Assembly (NCBI GenBank): GCA_002862465.1
Contig: PKDD01000080.1
Location: 1 to 38,213, forward strand
Direction: 5' to 3'
DNA length: 38,213 nt
Source of the DNA: Haliea sp.
GTDB lineage: Bacteria > Pseudomonadota > Gammaproteobacteria > Pseudomonadales > Halieaceae
Part shown: piece by piece, positions 7,997-19,196 of the stretch
Numbering within the stretch: position 1 is the first letter of the stretch
How the letters are laid out: the number at the start of each line of letters is the position of its first letter
The notes under the pieces: generated by a model
Told to the model about the DNA's origin: nothing
Database searches by the model: none
What the model saw: the letters and a program-made list of their open reading frames with translations, nothing else
Program-made: the position numbers and the translations under genes

Positions 7997-8338
7997 AGTA
8001 GCGGGAAATTATTCATCCATAATAGTTCGAATGACACTTCGTCATTTAGTGGTTCCTCAACTTTCCGTCAGGTATTCTGTCTTCGCTAGTGCGAGTAAAG
8101 GCTTACGGTTTAGAGATTAAAATTTCACCAGCTAAAATAGTCTTGCTAACGGCAAGAGAACCTCAGGCTGTTGCTATTTCTGAATGATATGCAGTGCGGG
8201 ATATATCGCAGGGGAGCGTGGTGAAGAATTTACTGTTGCAGTGGTAAGTAATACTAGGACGATTTTTTATTAGTAAATTGCGTCATTATGAAATTTTCGT
8301 TTCCCAGGCGGCCGTCTAGATGGGCCTGCGATACCGGT
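7997..8338. other. Gene-free region between convergent GST and histidine kinase genes
   Basis: No gene is supported. Two small hairpins are present: AATGAC-ACTTC-GTCATT near 8030-8046 and TCTTGC-TAACG-GCAAGA near 8141-8157. Neither is followed by a clear U-run, so they are at best weak terminators for the two converging genes. Confidence 0.4.
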
Positions 8339-10918
8339 TTAAACTTCGCTTGGTGTTAAAAAAAGTGCCACGGTAGCAAGAAGTGACTGACTTCGGTAGG
8401 GTTTCTGGATGAAGCCATCGTAAGCATTATTCCAGCCTTCTAGTTCCTGCAGTGCCTCTTGGGGGTGACCACTTGACATTATGATGGGCAGTTTTGTTTG
8501 GGTCTTTCTCAGTTTTGACCATGTCTCCACGCCACTGAGGCCTGGCATCGTTACATCCATAATCACGAGGTCCAGAGCGAGTCCGATTTTTTCTACGGCA
8601 ACGAGCGCCTGCTCACCATTTGAAGCGAGGTGAACATTAAAGCCTACTGCAGCAAGGTGCTGTGTCAAAATGTCGCGAATTGTTTCTTCATCGTCGACAA
8701 TGAGGACGTTCCGGTCCATAAAACTCTCACTGGAGGTTGATAAGTTGGCACTCTGTGTGACAGGGCGAGCGCCTTCACAAACGGGAAGCATGAACGTAAA
8801 GGTGCTTCCTTGGCATCGTTTCGTCTCTATTCTAAGTTGTCCTTCATGACTATCTAGAATGCCTCGTGTGGCTGCTAGCCCTAGTCCATGTCCAGCAAAC
8901 TTGGTAGTGAAAAAGGGATCGAAGATCTTGGCAAGGGTTGCGACGTCCATGCCCGCACCATTATCGCAAACTGAGACATAGACAACGTCTGCTGAAATCT
9001 TTCCATGCTCAATGCATGCATGTTCGCCACTCATCTTCGGTGGATGCCCGCTGCCTGTGACGATTTCAATAGTACCCTTAGCGCCGTCGATTGCATCGGC
9101 CGCGTTTGTGATCAGGTTCATTAATACCTGCCGAATCTGAGCCGATCCCCCGCGGATGAGCGGAAGATTGTCCTTCAGGCGAAACTGAAGCTCAATATTT
9201 TTGGGAATTGTTACAGACACCAAGTTGGCGACCTCGCGGATTAGCAAGGATAAATCTAAGCTCTCTGTCACAAAAGTAGTCTTGCCGGCGTAGGCAAGAA
9301 GCTGGCTTGTGAGTTCTGCTGCGGTCGTGGCCGCCGTCTCGATATCGACCAGTGCTTCTTGAATCGGCTCAATGGGCTGCGAGCCTTTGCGAGCGAGCTC
9401 CGTATTGCCCAGAATCGTCATAAGCAAATTGTTAAAGTCATGAGCGATGCCGCCCGCTAACAATCCCAGACCCTCCAGTTTCTGAGCTTGGATCATGGCC
9501 TGTGACTCTTGCCGTGCCTGCGTAACATCAGACAGCCGCCATGCCCTCCCTTGAAATCCTTGCTTCGTCTCGATAGGCAGCGTTCTTACTTCTAGAATTC
9601 TACCGTCTCGCATCGCGAGATCGCATGACTCTCGTCTTGTCGACTTGAATGACTCGCCCTCGGAATCCCACATCTGTTGCATGGTTTCTGATGGGAGTTC
9701 ACGAAGTATCGTGCCCAAATGACTCTGTAGGTGATAACCGAGGCTAAACATCTCCTGAGCCGGTACGCCCCACATGCTGGCAAAAGCTTCGTTTATATAG
9801 CGAATTTCACCACTTTGCTCTTTGTAAAGTAACCCCTCTCCCATTGCGAGATCGAGAGCCTCTAACAGTAAGAAATTTTCTTCGGACTTGTTCAGGGCAT
9901 TGCGGAGCGCAGTCCGGTCTCTGAGTCTCAAACACAGTCCTATTTCGTTCCCATGAGTTCGCTCAACGATGGAAACTTCTATCAGAACAAAGCTCTCTAT
10001 CCCCGACGGCGATGTGAATTGGTGCTCTTGCGCATGCGGTGCATTTTTATCAGAACCCGCCAGCGAAAAGCTCGGTACGGCACGTGCAAGAATTTCATCA
10101 ATCGGAGAGCCAATGTTTAGTGTGCCCTGGCCGAAGAGTTCTTGTGCGTTTGGGTTTGCATAAATGAGTTGATGGTGGCGTGTGACGATCATAATAGGAT
10201 CCGCATCGTGGTCGAGAACGCCGGGGAGAGATACGGACTCTAGTACAAAGAGATCGCGACGCTCGACTGCAAAGAGAAAGAGGAGGCAGCTAAAGGCATA
10301 GCCAAGTGCCGTAGGGTCAAATGAGAGCTCCACGGGACTAAACACGTAATACATACTCATCGACATCGGAATGGAAACGGCGATGACAAGAATCCAGCAT
10401 TGCGCTCGTATAGTTGAGTTCTGCGAGGAATATCCCTCTCGTGCGTGAACAAATACGGTGGCGCAAAGGGCGGCGTAGTTTACGATAGCTGTTGCGTACC
10501 AGAAAAATCCATAGCCGCTTCGCTCAAGCGGCCGGACTTCGATAAATTGTCCGTGCCAGGGGTTCGTGACTAGGCTGATCCAAAGCAGGACATTGATCCC
10601 GATGAGTACCGGAAAGGCAGATTGGAAGGGTATCTTTTGGTGCCCCAGCATCTCTGAGAAACGCGCTGTAAAAAGCCACCAGCCCGGTGCGATCATCAGC
10701 AGTCCAGTGTAGACCATAATCATGCCAAACCAGTGTAGCTTTGGGTCCTCAGGCCAGACAGAAGCAAACAGGTCGCCTATGGAAAAGACGAGGGCTGAGA
10801 AGAAGACCATAGGAAGTGCAGGCCACAGCGCTGCAGGGGGGCGGCGGTAAAATACGTGTGTAGACATCGCCACCAACAGAACGACCCCAAGTGATGTGGC
10901 GATTTGAGCTTCGGACAT
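8339..10918 (-). CDS. Hybrid histidine kinase: 7TM sensor, PAS domains, HisKA, HATPase, receiver
   Basis: A membrane sensor kinase of 859 residues. Residues 1-220 hold about seven hydrophobic helices resembling the 7TM histidine-kinase sensor region. Two PAS-like segments follow (about 232-340 and 350-470). The HisKA box is GGIAHDFNNLL with the phospho-accepting His493. The ATPase domain shows N605 (NLITNAADA), D652-x-G-x-G (CDNGAGM), the FDPFFTTK F-box and GHGLGLA. A C-terminal receiver (about 735-855) has the acidic pair D742/D743, the phospho-acceptor Asp788 (IMDVTMPG), and Lys839 (QKPYR). The whole kinase part is of the FixL/AtoS-like type with fused receiver. No partner regulator or phosphotransfer protein gene is adjacent, so it is an orphan here. 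The start codon has only a weak GGA upstream. Ligand unknown. Confidence 0.95.
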   Translation of the reverse strand: MSEAQIATSLGVVLLVAMSTHVFYRRPPAALWPALPMVFFSALVFSIGDLFASVWPEDPKLHWFGMIMVYTGLLMIAPGWWLFTARFSEMLGHQKIPFQSAFPVLIGINVLLWISLVTNPWHGQFIEVRPLERSGYGFFWYATAIVNYAALCATVFVHAREGYSSQNSTIRAQCWILVIAVSIPMSMSMYYVFSPVELSFDPTALGYAFSCLLFLFAVERRDLFVLESVSLPGVLDHDADPIMIVTRHHQLIYANPNAQELFGQGTLNIGSPIDEILARAVPSFSLAGSDKNAPHAQEHQFTSPSGIESFVLIEVSIVERTHGNEIGLCLRLRDRTALRNALNKSEENFLLLEALDLAMGEGLLYKEQSGEIRYINEAFASMWGVPAQEMFSLGYHLQSHLGTILRELPSETMQQMWDSEGESFKSTRRESCDLAMRDGRILEVRTLPIETKQGFQGRAWRLSDVTQARQESQAMIQAQKLEGLGLLAGGIAHDFNNLLMTILGNTELARKGSQPIEPIQEALVDIETAATTAAELTSQLLAYAGKTTFVTESLDLSLLIREVANLVSVTIPKNIELQFRLKDNLPLIRGGSAQIRQVLMNLITNAADAIDGAKGTIEIVTGSGHPPKMSGEHACIEHGKISADVVYVSVCDNGAGMDVATLAKIFDPFFTTKFAGHGLGLAATRGILDSHEGQLRIETKRCQGSTFTFMLPVCEGARPVTQSANLSTSSESFMDRNVLIVDDEETIRDILTQHLAAVGFNVHLASNGEQALVAVEKIGLALDLVIMDVTMPGLSGVETWSKLRKTQTKLPIIMSSGHPQEALQELEGWNNAYDGFIQKPYRSQSLLATVALFLTPSEV

Positions 10919-11161
10919 AAATTAATCCAACGGTATCCTAAGAGCGTTAATAATTTCGAGATTATCATGCCACAAACTTGCTTTACAAAGTACCGAGCTT
11001 GCAGTTGTGTCCGCAATTAATCGATGTCCTAACGTTCAAGAGTTTGGCGTCTGGGTGTAGACGCGGTGGTGAATTGTTTAGTGTGGGTTTTATTACTTAA
11101 ATTTCTCAGATTGTCAAAATAGAGGGCAAAAAGTTCTGTTTCACGACACCGGGTACCTGTA

Positions 11162-11167
11162 TATACT
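11162..11167 (+). promoter_or_regulatory. Possible -10 box (TATACT) of the 2OG oxygenase gene
   Basis: TATACT lies 29 bp before the ATG at 11197, giving a leader of roughly 23 nt. The -35 region matches poorly. Confidence 0.3.
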
Positions 11168-11196
11168 TCTCGCATCATCGCCAGAGCCGTGGAAAC

Positions 11197-11757
11197 ATGA
11201 CCTCAGTGGACATTATAAAAATACCCGGATTCATATCAGATAAGGAGTGTGCGCTTCTGGTTGATGCCTTCGAAAGCAATGCCCTAACCAATTCGGCAAA
11301 CGGCTTTTGGGACAATATGATTGTTTATCCGGGCAAAATTACAGACCACAACATTCTTCGCTTAATGATAGATACCAGCAGTCGGACTCGAGAGGTCATC
11401 ATCGAGTCGTATAAGCCGAAAAAAATATATAGCGACAGTATTATGCTCTGCCGCTGGGATGTTGGAAAACAGCTGACCCCGCACATCGATAATCAGGATT
11501 CTCATGATTACAGTACACCATGGAGAACCTACAGTTCACTCGTGTACCTAAATGAGGAATTTGAAGGTGGAGAAATTTTCTTTCCCCGCTGTAACGAAGT
11601 GCTGAAGCCGACTACGGGTATGCTGGTGATTTTTTCCTCAGGCCCAGAGCATGAACATGGCGTAAAGGCAGTCACCGCTGGGATGAGATACACCATGCCA
11701 AGCTGGTATACCACCGATGAGTCCCACAAGAACGAGTTATCCCTGCCCCTAGGCTGA
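11197..11757 (+). CDS. 2-oxoglutarate/Fe(II)-dependent dioxygenase, prolyl-4-hydroxylase type
   Basis: A non-heme iron hydroxylase of 186 residues. The iron triad is visible: His96-x-Asp98 (LTPHIDNQ) and His154 (HEHGVKAV), with Arg164 (AGMRYTMPSW) as the 2-oxoglutarate anchor; the block YLNEEFEGGEIFFP is the typical double-stranded beta-helix segment of P4H-like enzymes. The N-terminal IIKIPGFISDKECALLVDAF is the usual lead-in helix of this family. It may act on a protein prolyl or other side chain, or a small molecule; the target is unknown. GGAA lies 4-7 bases before the ATG. The Coq4-like gene begins 112 bp downstream on the same strand and may be co-transcribed. Confidence 0.9.
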   Translation: MTSVDIIKIPGFISDKECALLVDAFESNALTNSANGFWDNMIVYPGKITDHNILRLMIDTSSRTREVIIESYKPKKIYSDSIMLCRWDVGKQLTPHIDNQDSHDYSTPWRTYSSLVYLNEEFEGGEIFFPRCNEVLKPTTGMLVIFSSGPEHEHGVKAVTAGMRYTMPSWYTTDESHKNELSLPLG

Positions 11758-11869
11758 GATGTGTTCAATGCTTCGTAAATGCCTTACAATGTACTCAAGA
11801 AGAATTGACTGGCTGATTACTAGGAGCGCAAGCCCCGGGAACGGAGGAGCGGGCGCAAAGGAGATAACG

Positions 11870-12910
11870 ATGAATCGTCGAGAAAAGGTCCAACAACTTG
11901 CCTGCTATACCGACGCGAAAACTATTAGGGATGCGGTTGCAGCGGCCAAACGCGGAAGCGGCGAAGGCCGACTGCAGCTGACGGCGACTATGGCCTGGGT
12001 CGCCTACTCGTGTCCAGACGCTTGTCCCGCTGTTTGTGACAATATTGCCTCCGCATGGCTAGGGAGTGGCCCGACTCCGGAAGTACCCAAAAATCAGTTA
12101 GCAGCGCCTATGCCAGACAGTTTCTGGAAGGCATTTTGGACAGTTGTTGATGGTCATGATGAGGGCTATGACGCCATTGAAATCACGGCAGCAGTAGCCT
12201 CATTAGGTGCTGCGCTGCACGAGGATATGGGACCGATCTCGGAACAGCATGCTCTCAATCACCCGGGTGCTGTAGCAGCGCAGACACGCGATATCCCCGG
12301 TTATACTGACATAGAAGCTCTTGGTAAGTGCCCTGCCAACAGTCTGGGTTATGCACTTTACCGACTCGTTTTGGATAATGGCTACGATCCAGAGGTGTTG
12401 AGCCGTGATGCAATACAACTGAATGAATTGCCCCATGTACTGCATTACCTCAATGCTCGGATCCTGCAAATGCACGAGGTTTGGCATTTAGTCGCGGGGT
12501 ATAGAACAACATCGTCTGGCGAGATTGCAATCTCGGGGTTCCAACTTGCTCAGTTTGGTCATAACTATTCTTCGATGTTTCTCGCCGCTGTAATGGCTAT
12601 TAGTACGTTTAAGGAGCCAGCAGGCTTTGGTATTTTGATGCAAATAATTAATGAAGGCTGGCGTCATGGGCGTGAGTCGCCAGCGATGATGGACATCCAG
12701 TGGGAAAATGAATGGAATACCCCACTGGAGGAAGTTCGACACAAATATAACATCCCACATTATCACAGCGTTTTTCCGACCGACGTGTTGGAGCAAGTGG
12801 AAGAGGCGCCTTTCTGGCGCAAAGCCATACTTATGTTCAAGTTACTGCGCTTTAGCATGCGTCTGAGACATAATCCCCCGCTGCCGCAAAATCAGTTGGC
12901 GATTCAATAG
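11870..12910 (+). CDS. Coq4-like family protein
   Basis: 346 residues. The central block has the Coq4 zinc motif pattern H-x-x-x-H-x11-E: His202-Glu203-Val-Trp-His206, then Glu218 in SSGE, followed by FQLAQFGHNYSSMFLAAV. Coq4 proteins act in ubiquinone biosynthesis (hydroxylation and decarboxylation at ring C1, organising the Coq complex). The usual second residue of HDxxH is Asp; here it is Glu. About 90 N-terminal residues and an extended C-terminus make it longer than yeast or human Coq4 cores, so it belongs to a bacterial branch whose role is not settled. The start at 11870 is chosen because AAGGAG sits 7 bases upstream; an upstream in-frame ATG at 11759 would overlap nothing useful and lacks a ribosome site. 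Confidence 0.82.
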   Translation: MNRREKVQQLACYTDAKTIRDAVAAAKRGSGEGRLQLTATMAWVAYSCPDACPAVCDNIASAWLGSGPTPEVPKNQLAAPMPDSFWKAFWTVVDGHDEGYDAIEITAAVASLGAALHEDMGPISEQHALNHPGAVAAQTRDIPGYTDIEALGKCPANSLGYALYRLVLDNGYDPEVLSRDAIQLNELPHVLHYLNARILQMHEVWHLVAGYRTTSSGEIAISGFQLAQFGHNYSSMFLAAVMAISTFKEPAGFGILMQIINEGWRHGRESPAMMDIQWENEWNTPLEEVRHKYNIPHYHSVFPTDVLEQVEEAPFWRKAILMFKLLRFSMRLRHNPPLPQNQLAIQ

Positions 12911-12957
12911 GTCCAAAATGTTTCGTTATTCCAGCTGTTAATGCCTCAAAAAATGAT

Positions 12958-13110
12958 TCAGCCAGCGGAAATATAGGTATTGTAGACACCGGCGGGCCAA
13001 AAAATGGCGTTGATTAAGGCTGGGCCGAAGGGTTGCTCTTCGGCTAGCAAGAAAACTAAGAAAAATATCACAATGCCGGTCGTGTATATCTGCCAGATCA
13101 ATCGGAACAT
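12958..13110 (-). CDS. Small membrane protein, 50 residues
   Basis: No family recognised. The translation from the ATG at 13110 gives 50 residues with two hydrophobic stretches: TTGIVIFFLVFLLA (about 10-23), a short acidic link (EEQPFG), and PALINAIFWPAGVYNTYI (about 29-47). AGAGA lies 7-11 bases before the ATG, and a TATACT -10 box (13149-13144) lies 34 bp upstream, which would place the transcript start near 13137. That argues for this start and against a longer frame opening at 13182, upstream of the promoter. The hydrophobic composition and fit to the promoter suggest a real gene, but no homologue is known to me. Confidence 0.5.
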   Translation of the reverse strand: MFRLIWQIYTTGIVIFFLVFLLAEEQPFGPALINAIFWPAGVYNTYISAG

Positions 13111-13528
13111 TTGCTGTCTCTCTTTTTGGAAAGCGTGGCATTGAGTATAGACGAAAATACGGTCGTGGTGCCGACTCAGCATAAACTATTCAATAAACTT
13201 GAGTGACGTCATGCGGGGAGAATATTGCTGCAGGAACTCTGCGCCTCTGCGCGATACCAGATTTCATCTACTCTCCAGTGCGCTTATACTCTGAAGGTAA
13301 AGGCAGGCAGAACGATTAATATAACGAACTGCAGCCTAGTTTTTACCAAAACCGCTATCAGTGGTTGGTTGTGCCCGGTTCAGTTTATAGCTCATCGTCC
13401 CCGGTGCCAGTGCGACCACTGATTTTGGTCGATGAGTAAGCATAACGACGCATGGCGTTTACTTGATTTCAGCGCTGCTAGTTCACGCTGAGGCTATCCA
13501 AATAGCAGGCCGCTTAAGTTTGCTGGTA
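13111..13528. other. Apparently decayed region
   Basis: No intact gene is seen. A 65-codon frame at 13225-13422 has no resemblance to a known protein. The right part (from about 13439) may hold the degenerate middle of the LLM oxidoreductase pseudogene in a shifted frame, where LLVHAEAIQIAGR loosely resembles the family. Confidence 0.4.
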
Positions 13529-14013
13529 ACCCACCGGGATGGCTAGTTGCGGTTGTAAGTGCCTTGCTCACACTAGTCGTCGGTAGCAACATGCGCTACT
13601 TGTGAGCGATGACCGATGGCACTACGCTCGCATGGGTGGGTCCTAAGACAATTGCTGAACATATCGTGCCGACGATTGCTGCAGCGGCTGAGAAAGCTGG
13701 CAGAATGCCGCCGCAAATCATTGCGACACTTCCGATTTGTGTGACCAATAGGCCTACTCTGATCAGGAACCAAATTTCCAAACTCCTTGCGATGTATGCG
13801 TAATTACCATCTTATAAGGCAATGTTTGAAAAAGAGGGTATAAGCGAGCCAGGTCAGCTAGCGCTGGTCGGTAGCGACAGCGAAGTAGAAAATTGCCTGC
13901 TAGAGTCGATGGAGTCTGGCGTCACAGATTATGCAGCGTCTGTCTTTGCAACATCTGCGGAGGAACATATGCAAACTCGAGAGCTGTTGCGCCGCGTAGC
14001 TGGGCGTATGTAA
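13529..14013 (+). pseudogene. LLM-class (F420-dependent type) oxidoreductase, C-terminal remnant with two in-frame stops
   Basis: One reading frame encodes the C-terminal part of a luciferase-like monooxygenase of the F420-dependent type: AMTDGTTLAWVGPKTIAEHI, then PTIAAAAEKAGR, LPICVTN, LPSYKAMFEKEG, LALVGSDSEVE and GVTDYAASVF are all in the family's expected order and spacing. The frame is broken by TGA (13603-13605, where Gly or Ala is expected) and TAA (13801-13803, where Gln or Glu is expected before LPSYKAM). The coding frame is the same on both sides of each stop, so these are point changes, not frameshifts. Upstream of about 13540 the match fades and seems to switch frame; the N-terminal half is absent. 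The gene is therefore a recent pseudogene. It precedes the aldo/keto reductase gene by 62 bp. Confidence 0.78.
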
Positions 14014-14075
14014 AAAAATATTAGCGTAAACGTCGAAAGGCAGCGCATCAGCCGTTATTTGGAGGTGAGGCATTC

Positions 14076-15050
14076 ATGCAAAAAAATGCGTTGGGTCGGT
14101 TGTCCGATGTGAGTCGGTATACATTGGGTGGCGGTGGCATTGGGCAAGTCTGGGGTTCAACGTCTCGGGATGAAGCGATAAAGACCGTCAATGCCGCATA
14201 TGAAGCAGGTATCAATTTGTTTGATATGGCCCCCTTGTATGGCAACGGTGAGGCAGAAAAAGTGATGGGTCTGGCCTTTCCTGACGGTTACCCTGACGGG
14301 GTTTTGTTGACGACCAAATGCATGTTGGGCGATGCACACGGCGCAGATATTGAAGGCATATTGTTGAGTTCGCTTAAGCAGAGCTTGGCTCTATTAAAAC
14401 GCGATTATATCGATGTTTTCATATTGCATGGTTATGTTATTCCTGACAATTGGCAGACGAGTATTCCGCAAAAATTGTTATCAAAAATTGCCGTTACGTT
14501 ATCGACCTTCAATAATCATGTCATCCCAGCATTTGAAAAACTGAAGCAGAGTGGGCAAATTAGAGCTTGGGGCGTAACGGCGGCCAGTGTACAAATAACC
14601 AATCTGAATATTATCAGTGCGCAAAGACGTCCGGATGTTGTTCAATGTATTAGCAATTTACTAGACTCAGCGGGCAGTATGGTAATTGCGGCCGAAAAAG
14701 CTGACCCTCGTGCCGTTATTCAGCATGCAAGTGAACATTCCGTTGGTGTCATGGGTATTAGAGCCGTCGCAGCAGGGTCATTAACCAGCGTTATTGACAG
14801 ACCGGTCGCGGCCAATTCGAAAGAGCAGTTTGATTTCAAGAGAGCAGCCCCATTTCGCGCAATTGCTGCCGAGATGGAGATGTCGCCAGCGCAACTTGCA
14901 CATCAATATGCCTTGTCGATGCCAGGTGTTGAGACGTTAGTTTTAGGTGTCAAAAATCGGAAGGAATTGTCAGAGTGCTTAGCTGCGGAGGCAGCGCCCG
15001 CTTTAGATAGGTGTCTGATGCAGCGCATTGATGCCGCTGTTCGGCAATAA
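14076..15050 (+). CDS. Aldo/keto reductase
   Basis: A cytosolic NAD(P)H-dependent oxidoreductase with the AKR barrel (324 residues, normal length). The catalytic tetrad is complete: Asp50 (LFDMAP), Tyr55 (LYGNGEAE), Lys81 (LLTTKCML) and His118 (VFILHGY). The C-terminal part has VETLVLGVKNRKELSE, which belongs to the cofactor-phosphate binding end of the family. The sequence resembles the aldose/threo-aldose dehydrogenase-like AKRs (GxGxxW near the N-terminus, SRDEAIKTVNAAYEAGIN), but substrate cannot be assigned. GGAGGTGAGG lies 7-16 bases before the ATG. It converges on the metallo-hydrolase gene with a gap of 39 bp. Confidence 0.92.
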   Translation: MQKNALGRLSDVSRYTLGGGGIGQVWGSTSRDEAIKTVNAAYEAGINLFDMAPLYGNGEAEKVMGLAFPDGYPDGVLLTTKCMLGDAHGADIEGILLSSLKQSLALLKRDYIDVFILHGYVIPDNWQTSIPQKLLSKIAVTLSTFNNHVIPAFEKLKQSGQIRAWGVTAASVQITNLNIISAQRRPDVVQCISNLLDSAGSMVIAAEKADPRAVIQHASEHSVGVMGIRAVAAGSLTSVIDRPVAANSKEQFDFKRAAPFRAIAAEMEMSPAQLAHQYALSMPGVETLVLGVKNRKELSECLAAEAAPALDRCLMQRIDAAVRQ

Positions 15051-15089
15051 ATAAGTGTAGCTTCATGAGGGTTGGCGACCCTGCTTATC

Positions 15090-16142
15090 TCAGAACGCAC
15101 GTGTTTCACCAATATCAAGAACCCACGCAGCGTCGCTACCGAATTCCGAGTTTTTTGCGGCCTCGTTGAATCGCTGCGGTGGTTCCGCAAGCGGTTCATC
15201 AGACAGGTCAAAAGTGCCAAAATGAATAGCCACAGCGCTGCTCGCACGCAGATCCATTGCAGCGCGCAGCGCTTCCTCTGGGTTCATATGTGATTCTCGC
15301 ATCATTGCGCGGGGTTGATATGCCCCGATAGGCACTGCGGCTAGGTCAAAGGGCCCCAATGTGTCACCAATCAGTTTGAATCCCTCAAAATAGCCGGTGT
15401 CGCCAGCGAAGTAAAAGCGCCGCTCCTTACCTAGCACAGCCCACGATGACCAAAGCGCCTTTCGATCGTCTGTAAGGCTACGTTTACTCCAATGCTGAGC
15501 AGGGAGACAGGCAATAGTGACATTTTTAAAAATACTAGTTTGCCACCAATCAAGTTCTCTGACATTGGAAATTCCCTGTTGATTAAGAAGTGCGCCGTTT
15601 CCGAGCGGGACGTAAAACACCGTCGCTGGATTGCGTTCGGCTAGCGCTTGCAGCGTAGGAATATCAAGATGGTCGTAGTGGTTGTGAGAGATAAGTACAA
15701 AGTCGATAGAAGGAAGATCGTCTAAAGCCAAGCCGGGCTGGACAAAACGGCTGGGGCCTACAAAGGCGACCGGACTCGGTCGATTAGACCAGATCGGGTC
15801 AGTCAGAAAGGATACATGCTCCATTTGCACCAGTACACTTGCATGACCTATCCAGGTCACCGTTGGGCCACCTTGGATTGCATTTTCCTGCAGAAATAAA
15901 CCATCGTTAGCCACACGATTTGGTTTACCGTCGCCGTTTCTAAAATATGTCCCAAGTCGACGCAACATAAATGGGAAACGCACCGCCGCCGAACCATGTC
16001 CGATGTCTCCAGCGAGATTAGTAAATCGCCCATCTTCAGATTTCGGCGCTCCGGACTCTGCACTGCCATGCTGGTCGGCGACTGTCATATCAGAACAACC
16101 CACAATTAAACATACACCTATGCCTAGTACAGTATTCCGCAC
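15090..16142 (-). CDS. Metallo-beta-lactamase-fold lipoprotein hydrolase, NAPE-PLD/UlaG-like
   Basis: Zinc-dependent hydrolase. The metal motif H-x-H-x-D-H is present as HNHYDH, followed by the downstream His in LPAQHWSKR, the Asp in YFAGDTGY and the late His in AVAIHFGTF. The order and the GPTVTWIGHASVLVQ opening match the NAPE-PLD/UlaG-like branch, whose members cleave phosphodiesters or lactones. With the GTG start at 16142 the protein has a short hydrophobic leader ending in a lipobox (LIVGC, Cys16), so it should be a lipoprotein facing the periplasm. AGGG lies 9-12 bases before that GTG. A longer frame opening with GTG at 16205 would add 21 residues and bury the signal peptide, so it is less likely. 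Substrate unknown. Confidence 0.88.
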   Translation of the reverse strand: MRNTVLGIGVCLIVGCSDMTVADQHGSAESGAPKSEDGRFTNLAGDIGHGSAAVRFPFMLRRLGTYFRNGDGKPNRVANDGLFLQENAIQGGPTVTWIGHASVLVQMEHVSFLTDPIWSNRPSPVAFVGPSRFVQPGLALDDLPSIDFVLISHNHYDHLDIPTLQALAERNPATVFYVPLGNGALLNQQGISNVRELDWWQTSIFKNVTIACLPAQHWSKRSLTDDRKALWSSWAVLGKERRFYFAGDTGYFEGFKLIGDTLGPFDLAAVPIGAYQPRAMMRESHMNPEEALRAAMDLRASSAVAIHFGTFDLSDEPLAEPPQRFNEAAKNSEFGSDAAWVLDIGETRAF

Positions 16143-18691
<2,549 letters not shown>

Positions 18692-19196
18692 CTTTTCGCG
18701 ATCAAGGGTGCGGCGGTGGCTATAGCCCGATTTTTGGTAGATGGCCTATGCTGCTAGACCATGTAAATATTGCTGGACCGAAGCAGGGCGGAAGGGTGTT
18801 CTCTAACAGTTATTGGAGAACAATGGTGCATGCTTTAGGCCGTCTTCTTTGGACCAAAAATGCACTCATTTCAGGCGCTGCACTCATAACGATAGATTGC
18901 GTCCGTATTGCAATTGGCCCCGGTAGGATTTAGCGTCATTCCGAAGAGTCGATAGCGCAGTGACTCGCGCACAGCACAAACGCTCAAAGAGAAAACCTCG
19001 CGCAGGATAAATAGCGAAAATGTGAGCGTCAAAACAGAGGCTAGATATCAGCAGGTAGAGCAGGGCGCCTATAATTTACCAGCATATTGATATGGATCGG
19101 TGTTACTCTGATATCGAAATGTCTGGTTCTCATAGTAAACTCACTGTGGATGCCTTGTTGTATCGTTCTGTAGCTAATAAATATTGAGCATAAGTT
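18692..19196. other. Gene-free region between katG and acyl-CoA ligase
   Basis: No gene is supported; a 61-codon frame at 18748-18933 shows no ribosome site or family resemblance. Near the right end, CATATTGATATG (19083-19094) is a near-palindrome whose left part recurs inside the steroid-type operon at 22557. Confidence 0.45.

Noticed and set aside
13225-13422. 65-codon frame in the decayed region
   Set aside because: No resemblance to a known protein and no start signal.
13603-13605. TGA in the LLM frame as selenocysteine
   Set aside because: No selenocysteine insertion element follows, the position is not a selenoprotein site in this family, and a second stop (TAA) also interrupts the frame.
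18748-18933. 61-codon frame after katG
   Set aside because: No ribosome site, low-information sequence.
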